This document shows positions 50,535 to 58,132 of a stretch of DNA of 61,712 nt, piece after piece. The notes under the pieces were generated by a model. It was not told the DNA's origin, searched no databases, and saw only the letters and a list, made by a program, of their open reading frames with translations. The DNA is from an uncultured Prevotellaceae bacterium (GTDB lineage Bacteria; Bacteroidota; Bacteroidia; Bacteroidales; Muribaculaceae). Positions within the stretch are counted from its first letter, which is position 1. Each line of letters begins with the position of its first letter. Both the position numbers and the translations under genes were made by a program. The DNA is taken from positions 1 through 61,712 of the forward strand of contig CAMZFV010000015.1 of assembly GCA_947306175.1 (NCBI GenBank), written 5' to 3'.

Positions 50535-51144
50535 CGGTGTTGATCGTTGTTTCTACAGCTGAATCATCGGCGACAGGCGCCAATTCGGTGGCAGGTTTTG
50601 ACAAGGCACGACGAAGGCGGCGTTCGGCGAGGTACTCCTGCAGGCTGGTGAAGTTGAACAGCAGCAGGCAGATGCCCGTGATGAGGACAACGAGCGAAAC
50701 ATTGTCGCGCAAGGCCGGCAGCGCGAGTGACAGGATGCCGCACAGCACAACCAATATCGGGCACAAGTGATACCACCCCTTGATTTTGAGGGTGTCTCTG
50801 GACATCAGCAGGTAGATGACGTGGAACAGGCCCAAAGCGAGCAGCAAAATTCCCATCAGCATCTGCAGGATGCCGTCAAACAAGTGGGCCTTGATCATCA
50901 TCACCACGCCAAAGCACAGTCCACCAATGGCGGGCAGCACACCCATATAATCGGCACTGGTGCGCGCATCGGAATGGCGCACAGCCACCATGACCAGATA
51001 GGCAATGGCGGGTAACAGGAACATGGCACCCAAGACACGGCAGCCCCATTCCAGAATATTGGGCACACGATGAAAGATGATGAGAATGATGCCAGCAAGC
51101 AGCAAAATCACATTTGTCAGGAGGTTTATACTAACCTTTTTCAT
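50521..51144 (-). CDS. multi-pass membrane protein, HdeD/DUF308-like
   Basis: 207 residues with six hydrophobic helices arranged as three hairpins (about 7-27, 36-56, 67-85, 88-112, 126-144, 147-167), then a basic/acidic cytosolic tail (AERRLRRALSKPATELAPVADDSAVETTINTDELE). The spacing resembles HdeD/DUF308 proteins, but there is no decisive motif. It is the first gene of the operon with the two DUF3667 genes. A good promoter precedes it. Confidence 0.7.
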   Translation of the reverse strand: MKKVSINLLTNVILLLAGIILIIFHRVPNILEWGCRVLGAMFLLPAIAYLVMVAVRHSDARTSADYMGVLPAIGGLCFGVVMMIKAHLFDGILQMLMGILLLALGLFHVIYLLMSRDTLKIKGWYHLCPILVVLCGILSLALPALRDNVSLVVLITGICLLLFNFTSLQEYLAERRLRRALSKPATELAPVADDSAVETTINTDELE

Positions 51145-51186
51145 AGTTTTCCAGCAATAAAAAACGGGTTGTTAATATTTTTTTCA

Positions 51187-51217
51187 CAAAAATATCTCAA
51201 ATTCTTCATATCATCAA
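51187..51217 (-). promoter_or_regulatory. promoter of the HdeD-like/DUF3667 operon
   Basis: Minus-strand TTG (51215-51217), 20-nt spacer, TATTTTTG (51187-51194), 42 nt before the ATG. Confidence 0.8.
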
Positions 51218-51238
51218 AAAAAACACATAAAAAAGTAT

Positions 51239-51246
51239 TATCTTTG
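51239..51246 (+). promoter_or_regulatory. -7 element of the lipid kinase gene (near-leaderless)
   Basis: TATCTTTG ends only 6 nt before the ATG at 51253, so transcription should begin at or next to the start codon. The expected -33 position is A-rich, without TTG. Confidence 0.6.
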
Positions 51247-51252
51247 CAGGGA

Positions 51253-52158
51253 ATGGAAGAGAAACGAAGGCACATACTCGCCATCATCAATCCTGTGTCG
51301 GGCACCGGCAGCAAGGACAAAATCCCACGCCTCATCGAAACAGTGGTGGATACCGACCACAACGATGTGAGCATCGTGATGAGCGAATATGCCGGCCACG
51401 CCCGCGAAATCGCCGAAATGGCCGTTAACGAAGGCATTGATGTCGTGGTCGCCATCGGCGGTGACGGCACGGTCAACGAGGTGGGCAGCGCACTGGTCGG
51501 CACCAATACGGCTCTTGCCATCGTGCCTTGCGGGTCGGGCAATGGCCTGGCACGTCACCTGCGCATCTCCATGAATGCAAGTCGCGCCCTTCAAGTGCTC
51601 AATAACGGTGTCGTGGGTGAGTTTGATTACTGCACCATCAACGGCAAACCTTTCTTCTGCACCTGCGGCATGGGCTTTGACGCCCAGGTGAGCTACAAGT
51701 TTGCCAACGAGGGCACGCGAGGCTTCATCACCTACATCAAGAAGACATTGACGGAATTCTTCAAGTACAAAGCCCAAGATTACACCATCGACATCGACGG
51801 AAACAAACTTGAGGAGCGAGCGTTTGTCATTGCCTGCTGCAATGCGGCACAATATGGCAACAACGCCTACATCGCACCACGCGCAACCATGCAAGACGGG
51901 CTCATTGACGTGACCGTGATGCATGGTTTCAGCATTATCCAGGGTCCGTTGATCGGGGCACGGCTGTTCTTCCGCCAGTTGGACAAAGACCGTCACGTAA
52001 GCATCTATCGCGGCAAGAAGGTCATCATTGAACGCCAGGCCGACGACATCCTCCACATCGACGGCGACCCAATGATGATGCCAGCCCGTTTGGTCATCGA
52101 AAACGTGAACAAGGGCATCCGCATCCTGGTGCCCCCCACCCTGCCCGACGACGTCTAA
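51253..52158 (+). CDS. diacylglycerol kinase family lipid kinase (YegS/DagK)
   Basis: 301 residues from the ATG at 51253. An in-frame extension of 61 codons upstream runs across the promoter and is rejected. The catalytic domain has INPVSGTGSKDKI, VVAIGGDGTVNEV (GGDGT nucleotide-binding motif, ~residues 68-77), IVPCGSGNGLARHL and CGMGFDAQVSYKF. The C-terminal domain ends VIIERQADDILHIDGDPMMMPARLVIENVNKGIRILVP. It phosphorylates diacylglycerol, a sphingoid base or a related lipid at the inner membrane; Bacteroidales make sphingolipids, so the substrate is open. It is followed after 46 nt by the debranching enzyme gene. Confidence 0.9.
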   Translation: MEEKRRHILAIINPVSGTGSKDKIPRLIETVVDTDHNDVSIVMSEYAGHAREIAEMAVNEGIDVVVAIGGDGTVNEVGSALVGTNTALAIVPCGSGNGLARHLRISMNASRALQVLNNGVVGEFDYCTINGKPFFCTCGMGFDAQVSYKFANEGTRGFITYIKKTLTEFFKYKAQDYTIDIDGNKLEERAFVIACCNAAQYGNNAYIAPRATMQDGLIDVTVMHGFSIIQGPLIGARLFFRQLDKDRHVSIYRGKKVIIERQADDILHIDGDPMMMPARLVIENVNKGIRILVPPTLPDDV

Positions 52159-52204
52159 CCCTCAAACAGAAACTGAAGGACCAAAAACTTAAAACTAAAT
52201 AATA

Positions 52205-54163
52205 ATGAGTTATCTAAAATTTGACAAAAACCTGATGATCAATCTTGAGCAGTCGCTGCCCAAGGAGATGTTGCGCACCAATCAGTCGGGTGCCTACCAT
52301 TGCACCACCATCGTGGGATGCAACACCCGCAAGCAACACGGCCTGCTGGTCATCCCCGTTCCCGAGCTCGACGACAACAACCACGTGCTGCTGTCCACGC
52401 TCGATGAGACGGTCATCCAGCATGGTGCACCCTTTAACCTGGGTCTGCACCGCTACAAGGGCGACACCTACAGCCCCAACGGCCACAAGTACATCCGCGA
52501 GTATGACTGCGAGCGTGTTCCGACGACGACCTACCGCGTGGGTGGCGTCATCCTGAAGAAGGAGAAAATTTTCATCACTCACGAGAACCGCATCCTCATC
52601 CGCTACACGCTGGTGGATGCCCACTCGGCTACGACGCTGCAGTTCAGGCCCTTCCTGGCCTTCCGCAACGCCAATGACCTGTGCGTGGAGAACGCTGTAG
52701 CCAGCCGTGAGTATCAGGAAGTGGCCAACGGCATTGCCACCTGCATGTACAACGGTTACCCCACCCTCTACATGCAGATGAACCACAAGCCCCGCTTCGT
52801 GTTTGACCCGCACTGGTATAAGAACATCGAGTATATCAAGGACCAGGAGCGTGGCATCCCCTATAGCGAGGACCTGTATGTGCCCGGCTACTTCGAGGTC
52901 GAGATCAAGAAGGGCGAACCGCTCATCTTCTCGGCTGGCGTCGAGGAAGTGAACACCCGCACGCTCACCAAGATGTATGAGGACGAAATCAAGCCGCGCA
53001 CACCGCGCACGAGCTTCTACAACTGCATGAAGAACAGCGCCAAGCAGTTCTATATCACCAACAACGAGGGCCACTACCTGCTAGCCGGCTATCCCTGGTT
53101 CAAGATCCGCGCCCGTGACGAGTTCATCGCACTGCCGGGCTGCACCCTGTCGGTACACCATCGCCAGGACTTTGAGCTGATCATGGACACTGCCCAACGG
53201 GCCCTCAACGACTGGATGCGCGACGGCACCCTCGACAAGCATCTCGTCGGACTGGATCTGCCCGACGTGCCCCTGTGGGCCATCTGGACCATACAGCGCT
53301 ATGCCCACGACCTGAATGCCGAGGCCGCCCGTGAGCGCTACGGCAAGTTGGTCAAGGACATCATTAACTTTATTGCCGACGGTCACCACCCCAACCTCAA
53401 GTTGGAGCCTAACGGCCTTGTGACCACCGACGGCACCAAGCGCCCCGTCTCGTGGATGAACAGCACCCACCCCGATGGCACACCGCTGATTCCCCGCACG
53501 GGTTATCTTGTGGAATTCAACGCATTGTGGTACAACGCCCTCAGGTTTGCCGTGGAGGAACTCTTCGGTGAGATTGAAGAGGAGAAAGCATTCGTCGAGC
53601 GCTGCAACGAGATTGCCGACAAGTGCAAACCCGCCTTCATCGAGACGTTCATGACCGACTATGGCTACCTGTACGACTATGTGAACGGCAGCTACACCGA
53701 CCTGAGCGTGCGGCCCAACATGATCATCGCCGCCGCTACCGACTACAGCCCGCTGGACCGCCGCCAGCGCAAACGCGTGCTCGACATCACCACCCGCGAG
53801 TTGCTGACGCCTAAGGGCCTGCGTACCCTCAGCCCCAACAGCTACGGTTACATCCCCTGGTATCTGGGCACACCCGAGGAGCGCCAGACAGCCTACTACG
53901 CCGGCAGTGCACGTCCCTGGCTGATGGATTTCTACAGCAAGGCCTATATCCGCGTCTTCGGTCTGAACAGCATCTCCTTCATCGAGAGGATGATGATTGG
54001 CTTCGAGGACGAGATGAAGGAAGGCTGCATCGGCTCGTTGAGCGAACTCTACGACGGCAACCCGCCCTTCATCGGCCGCGGTGCCGTGAGCTTCGCCCCC
54101 AACGTGGGCGGCATCTTGCGTGTGTTGCGCACTTTCAAGAACCTGCATATCATTGACGAATAA
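52205..54163 (+). CDS. glycogen debranching enzyme (amylo-alpha-1,6-glucosidase type, GH133)
   Basis: 652 residues: an N-terminal GDE_N_bis-like beta domain (about 1-270; YHCTTIVGCNTRKQHGLLVIPVPELDD, TYSPNGHKYIREYDC) and a C-terminal (alpha/alpha)6 GDE_C domain (about 290-650). Active-site region: LLAGYPWFKIRARDEFIALPG, with the RD-x-F/M pair of the family, and LEPNGLVTTDGTKRPVSWMN. It hydrolyses alpha-1,6 branch points in glycogen. It begins the alpha-glucan cluster with GT4 and GH57; a non-related RDD gene is interposed. Confidence 0.92.
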   Translation: MSYLKFDKNLMINLEQSLPKEMLRTNQSGAYHCTTIVGCNTRKQHGLLVIPVPELDDNNHVLLSTLDETVIQHGAPFNLGLHRYKGDTYSPNGHKYIREYDCERVPTTTYRVGGVILKKEKIFITHENRILIRYTLVDAHSATTLQFRPFLAFRNANDLCVENAVASREYQEVANGIATCMYNGYPTLYMQMNHKPRFVFDPHWYKNIEYIKDQERGIPYSEDLYVPGYFEVEIKKGEPLIFSAGVEEVNTRTLTKMYEDEIKPRTPRTSFYNCMKNSAKQFYITNNEGHYLLAGYPWFKIRARDEFIALPGCTLSVHHRQDFELIMDTAQRALNDWMRDGTLDKHLVGLDLPDVPLWAIWTIQRYAHDLNAEAARERYGKLVKDIINFIADGHHPNLKLEPNGLVTTDGTKRPVSWMNSTHPDGTPLIPRTGYLVEFNALWYNALRFAVEELFGEIEEEKAFVERCNEIADKCKPAFIETFMTDYGYLYDYVNGSYTDLSVRPNMIIAAATDYSPLDRRQRKRVLDITTRELLTPKGLRTLSPNSYGYIPWYLGTPEERQTAYYAGSARPWLMDFYSKAYIRVFGLNSISFIERMMIGFEDEMKEGCIGSLSELYDGNPPFIGRGAVSFAPNVGGILRVLRTFKNLHIIDE

Positions 54164-54243
54164 AAAAAGAAGATGATATGACATCGTTTTCTGCTCTCAT
54201 CAAGTAAGTACATTGTAGCTTATCGTAAATTATTCAATTAGGT

Positions 54244-54714
54244 ATGAAGACAAAACGTTTACTTGCATTCATTATAGATTGCTTTGTTCTTTTCGTGTGT
54301 TACGCTCTTGTGTTCATGTTGTCCACATTGTTCACAATCAAGCATCTTGACCTTTTTATAGCTTTGTTTGTTACAGTGTGCTTCTATGCTCGGGAAGGCT
54401 TTACCGGTCAAGGACTCGGGAAACGCCTGTTGCAGTTAGAAGTCGTCCCGCACAACCCGATTAGATTGTTTCTGAGGAATATTACCTTGCTATTATGGCC
54501 ACTGGAATTGGTATTTTTCCTGATTTGTGGAAAACGTATCGGTGACCTGTTGTTCAAGTGCCATGTAGTGGAATACCAGGGCAAGAAGCCGTTATCTATC
54601 CATAACATCGTGTTGAATTTCATCATCATTGCGATAGCCACTATTCTCCTCTACCTGGGTCTGCTCAATCTGCCTCATATGCGCGATACACTAAACTTGC
54701 TATACATGACCTAA
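54244..54714 (+). CDS. RDD family membrane protein
   Basis: 156 residues with an RDD pattern: KTKRLLAFIIDCFVLFV at the start (R-x3-A-x3-D), a second hydrophobic pair to ~50, AREGFTGQGLGKRLLQLEVV (the G-x-S/G-x-G-K-R/L-x2-x-L signature) and a final helix. It is AT-richer than the glycogen genes on both sides and has AT-rich gaps of 80 and 152 nt, so it looks like a later insertion. Function unknown; RDD proteins are often accessory to transport. Confidence 0.8.
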   Translation: MKTKRLLAFIIDCFVLFVCYALVFMLSTLFTIKHLDLFIALFVTVCFYAREGFTGQGLGKRLLQLEVVPHNPIRLFLRNITLLLWPLELVFFLICGKRIGDLLFKCHVVEYQGKKPLSIHNIVLNFIIIAIATILLYLGLLNLPHMRDTLNLLYMT

Positions 54715-54866
54715 TAATCTGGGGCGATAATATATATTCATGGATACGTGATATCGAAGAATTCCAATGAGACAAAGATTCACATATAGTACTTTCTGCA
54801 GGGACGACATCAACAACCTGACAATGAGACAATGAGATAATAAGACTAAATAATAATACTAGAGAT

Positions 54867-56129
54867 ATGAAAGCATTAATGTTCGGCTGGGAATTTCCGC
54901 CTCACATCCTGGGAGGATTAGGAACAGCGAGTTACGGTCTCACCAAGGGCATGTGGCAGAATGGTGATATGGACATCACCTTCGTCATCCCCAAGCCCTG
55001 GGGCGACGAGCCCAAGGATTTTGCCAACATCATTGGCGCCAACTGCACTCCGGTGGCATGGCGCGATGTGAATATGGATTACGTGCAGAGCCGCATCGGC
55101 AATGTGATGGATCCGCAATTCTATTTCGACCTGCGCAACCACATCTATGGTGACTTCAACTACATGAGCACCAACGACCTGGGTTGCATCGAGTTCTCTG
55201 GCCGTTATCCCGAGAACCTGTTGGAAGAGATTAACAACTATAGCATCGTGGCAGGTGTCATTGCCCGCACGGTGGACTGCGACGTCATCCACAGCCACGA
55301 CTGGCTCACCTACCCCGCTGGCATCCACGCCAAGCAGGTGACGGGCAAGCCGCTGGTCATCCATGTTCACGCGACCGACTTTGACCGCTCGCGCGGCAAC
55401 GTCAACCCCACGGTATTCAGCATCGAGAAGGACGGCATGAACAACGCCGACCACATCATCACCGTGAGCAACCTGACGCGCCGCACCGTCATCGAGAAAT
55501 ACGGCATCAGCCCCGACAAGGTGACCACTGTACACAACGCTGTGGAGCCCTTGAACGAGGAACTGCTCAACCTGGAGGCGCCTCCTGGCAAGACTAGCAA
55601 GGTCATCACCTTCCTGGGGCGCATCACAATGCAGAAAGGCCCCGAATACTTCGTCGAGGCCGCCGCACAGGTGTTACACAAGGTCAACAATGCACAATTT
55701 GTGATGGCAGGTAGCGGAGACATGATGGACAAGATGATACGTCTTGCCGCCAAGCGTGACATCGCCGACCGCTTCCACTTCACCGGCTTCCTCAAGGGCA
55801 AGCAGGTGTATGAGATGTTGGCAGCCAGCGACGTCTATATCATGCCGTCGGTGAGCGAGCCGTTCGGTATCTCGCCGCTGGAGGCGATGCAGATGGGCGT
55901 GCCGTCGATCATCAGCAAGCAGAGCGGCTGTGCCGAGATCCTGGACAATGTCATCAAGATCGACTACTGGGACACCAACGCCATGGCCGATGCCATCTAC
56001 AGCATTATCGAGTATCCTGCAATGTACAACGAGTTGCGTGAGCAAGGTCTTGCCGAGGTCAACCAGATCACCTGGGACAAGGCAGGCGCCAAGGTCATCA
56101 ACATCTACCGCAACCTCATCAACCGATAA
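54867..56129 (+). CDS. glycosyltransferase family 4, glycogen synthase-like
   Basis: 420 residues, GT-B fold. N-terminal MFGWEFPPHILGGLGTASYGLTKGM carries the GGLG loop that binds nucleotide-sugar phosphate; VIHSHDWLTYPAGIHAKQVTGKPLVIHVHATDFDRSRGN follows. In the C-terminal domain, FLGRITMQKGPEYFVEAA and the E-x7-E motif SEPFGISPLEAMQMGVPSI complete the family pattern. Its place between the debranching enzyme and a GH57 amylase suggests chain synthesis in glycogen metabolism; the donor (UDP- or ADP-glucose) cannot be told. Confidence 0.9.
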   Translation: MKALMFGWEFPPHILGGLGTASYGLTKGMWQNGDMDITFVIPKPWGDEPKDFANIIGANCTPVAWRDVNMDYVQSRIGNVMDPQFYFDLRNHIYGDFNYMSTNDLGCIEFSGRYPENLLEEINNYSIVAGVIARTVDCDVIHSHDWLTYPAGIHAKQVTGKPLVIHVHATDFDRSRGNVNPTVFSIEKDGMNNADHIITVSNLTRRTVIEKYGISPDKVTTVHNAVEPLNEELLNLEAPPGKTSKVITFLGRITMQKGPEYFVEAAAQVLHKVNNAQFVMAGSGDMMDKMIRLAAKRDIADRFHFTGFLKGKQVYEMLAASDVYIMPSVSEPFGISPLEAMQMGVPSIISKQSGCAEILDNVIKIDYWDTNAMADAIYSIIEYPAMYNELREQGLAEVNQITWDKAGAKVINIYRNLINR

Positions 56130-56140
56130 TTCAAACTCAA

Positions 56141-56213
56141 AAACTACGAATTACACGAATTTATCGAATTTAATCAACTGACAATTAGTATAATTAGCGT
56201 AATTAGTAGTTTA
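56141..56213. repeat. inverted pair of the ACTACGAATTAC repeat (REPIN-like)
   Basis: Left arm AAACTACGAATTACACGAAT with TTATCGAATTT; right arm (56184-56213) ends AATTAGCGTAATTAGTAGTTTA. It fills the GT4-GH57 gap and could form a long hairpin in the transcript. Confidence 0.8.
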
Positions 56214-56248
56214 TTATTACTGAAATTAACTAAAAAGACAATACAGTT

Positions 56249-57775
56249 ATGAAAGCGATTTGTTTTTATTTCCAGATTCATCAGCCGTTCCGTCTGAAAC
56301 ACTACCGTTTCTTTGACATCGGTAACGACCACTACTACTATGATGACTTTGCCGACGACGACATCATCACTCGCATCGCCCAGCGGTCATACCTGCCCGC
56401 CAACGAGATGCTGCTCGACATGATTCGCCAGAACGGCAAGAATTTCAAGGTGGCATTCTCCATCAGCGGCACCGCGCTGGAGCAATTGGAGCAGTATGTG
56501 CCCGAGTTTATCGACTCGATGAAGGAACTGGCTGACACGGGATGTGTGGAATTCCTGAGCGAGACTTACGCCCACAGCCTCTCGTCCCTCTATGACCCCG
56601 ACGAGTTTGTCGCCCAGGTCAAGGCCCACGACAAGAAGATTTACCAGCTCTTCGGCCAGAAACCCAAAGTGTTCCGCAACACTGAGTTGATTTACGATGA
56701 CGACATCGCGTCGATGGTCTATGCCATGGGCTTCAAAGCCGCCATCACCGCCGATGCCAAGCATGTGCTCGGCTGGCGCTCTCCCAACTTCCTCTACAGT
56801 TCGGCATCAGCCCCCAAACTCAAACTGATGTTAAAGAACGGCAAGTTGAGCGATGATATCTCGTTCCGCTTCAGCAACCCCGAGTGGGCCTCTTACCCCC
56901 TCACCGCCGACAAGTACATCCATTGGATTGACGAATTGCCTCAGGAGGAGCAACTGATCAACCTGTTCATGAACTATGACACCTTTGGAGAGCTGCAACC
57001 GCGCGAAAGCGGCATCTTTGAGTTCATGAAGGCCCTGCCACGCTTTGCCGCCGAGAAGGACATCCAGTTCTGGACACCCAGCGAGGTCGTTTCCAAGTTC
57101 AAACCCGTTGCCGAGCTTGCAGTGCCCTATCCCATGTCATGGACCGACGCTGCACGCGACACCAGCGCATGGCTGGGCAACACCCTGCAGCAGGAGGCAG
57201 TGAAGAAGCTTTACTCCATCGGTGAGCGTGTGCGTCTGTGCACCGACCGCCGCATCAAGCAGGACTGGAACTACCTGCAGGCCAGTGACCACTTCTTCTA
57301 CATGTCCACCAAGCACAGTGACGATGGCTCGGTACACAGCCACTACAGCCCCTACGACTCGCCTTACACGGCATTCACCAACTACATGAACGTCCTCAGC
57401 GACTTCATGATCCGTGTCGAGGAGCAGTACCCTGCCAGCATCGACAACGAGGAGCTCAACTCGCTGCTGCTGACCATCCGCAACCAGGAGCAGGAAATCG
57501 AGAAGCTGCACCGCGAGGTCGAGATGATGCGCAACAACATCGTCAAGGACACCACGGGAGACTTCCCCATCGACGAAGCGCCCGCCCCCGTAGAGGAGGA
57601 AAAGCCAGCTCCCGAGCCCGAGAAGAAGCCAGCGCCCAAGAAAAAGGTGCCCGCCAAAAAGCCCGCAGCCAAGAAGGCTCCTGCCAAGAAAGCAGAACCA
57701 AAGAAGCCTGCGGCCAAGAAGCCCGCGCCCAAGAAACCGGCTGCTAAAAAGCCCGCTGTGAAGAAAGCAAAATAA
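56249..57775 (+). CDS. GH57 alpha-amylase-type enzyme with histone-H1-like tail
   Basis: 508 residues. The GH57 barrel is clear: YFQIHQPFRLKHYRFF, GTALEQLEQY, the nucleophile E146 in VFRNTELIYDDD and acid/base D244 in FMNYDTFGELQ, plus SNPEWASYPL. After ~390 comes a short coiled coil (EELNSLLLTIRNQEQEIEKLHREVEMM). Residues ~441-508 form an acidic Pro/Glu patch and then a basic low-complexity tail of AAKKP / APKKP units. The enzyme cleaves alpha-1,4-glucan; no signal peptide is seen, so it acts in the cytosol on stored glycogen. The tail may bind polyanions such as DNA or RNA, or anchor it to glycogen-bound partners: inference only. Confidence 0.9.
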   Translation: MKAICFYFQIHQPFRLKHYRFFDIGNDHYYYDDFADDDIITRIAQRSYLPANEMLLDMIRQNGKNFKVAFSISGTALEQLEQYVPEFIDSMKELADTGCVEFLSETYAHSLSSLYDPDEFVAQVKAHDKKIYQLFGQKPKVFRNTELIYDDDIASMVYAMGFKAAITADAKHVLGWRSPNFLYSSASAPKLKLMLKNGKLSDDISFRFSNPEWASYPLTADKYIHWIDELPQEEQLINLFMNYDTFGELQPRESGIFEFMKALPRFAAEKDIQFWTPSEVVSKFKPVAELAVPYPMSWTDAARDTSAWLGNTLQQEAVKKLYSIGERVRLCTDRRIKQDWNYLQASDHFFYMSTKHSDDGSVHSHYSPYDSPYTAFTNYMNVLSDFMIRVEEQYPASIDNEELNSLLLTIRNQEQEIEKLHREVEMMRNNIVKDTTGDFPIDEAPAPVEEEKPAPEPEKKPAPKKKVPAKKPAAKKAPAKKAEPKKPAAKKPAPKKPAAKKPAVKKAK

Positions 57776-57794
57776 CGGCACAGCCCTAAAAATC

Positions 57795-57856
57795 CACGAA
57801 AGGCCGCAAACGAGTATCATGAATCATCATGAACCGTTCGCGGCCTTTCGTGATTT
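57795..57856 (+). terminator. terminator of the glycogen cluster
   Basis: Perfect 13-bp arms CACGAAAGGCCGC / GCGGCCTTTCGTG (57795-57807, 57840-57852) followed by ATTTT, 20 nt after the GH57 stop. Confidence 0.88.
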
Positions 57857-57955
57857 TACATCAAACCAATAACGCTTCATATTTTTAGCATTTTTCATTT
57901 CATTTGTAAACATATAGTTCAATGGGTGAAGGTTATGCAGATAGTCTGATTTTTA

Positions 57956-57987
57956 TTTGGAAATTCTTATTATTTGTAATATCTTTG
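57956..57987 (+). promoter_or_regulatory. promoter of the LRR-dockerin gene
   Basis: TTTG (57956-57959), 20-nt spacer, TATCTTTG (57980-57987). The leader before the ATG at 58133 is ~140 nt, long for this window, and I recognise no riboswitch or RNA family in it. Confidence 0.82.
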
Positions 57988-58132
57988 CCACATTAATTAA
58001 TCTATATCCGAGTTCATGCTAGAGCGGCACGTTTTGCTTTTCGCAACTGTCCAAATCCCTGCTCTTGCTTAACCCATTCAGGAAATGCCAAATTTGAGGG
58101 ATTTAGGAGGCACATTTTAACTTGAAAGAATT

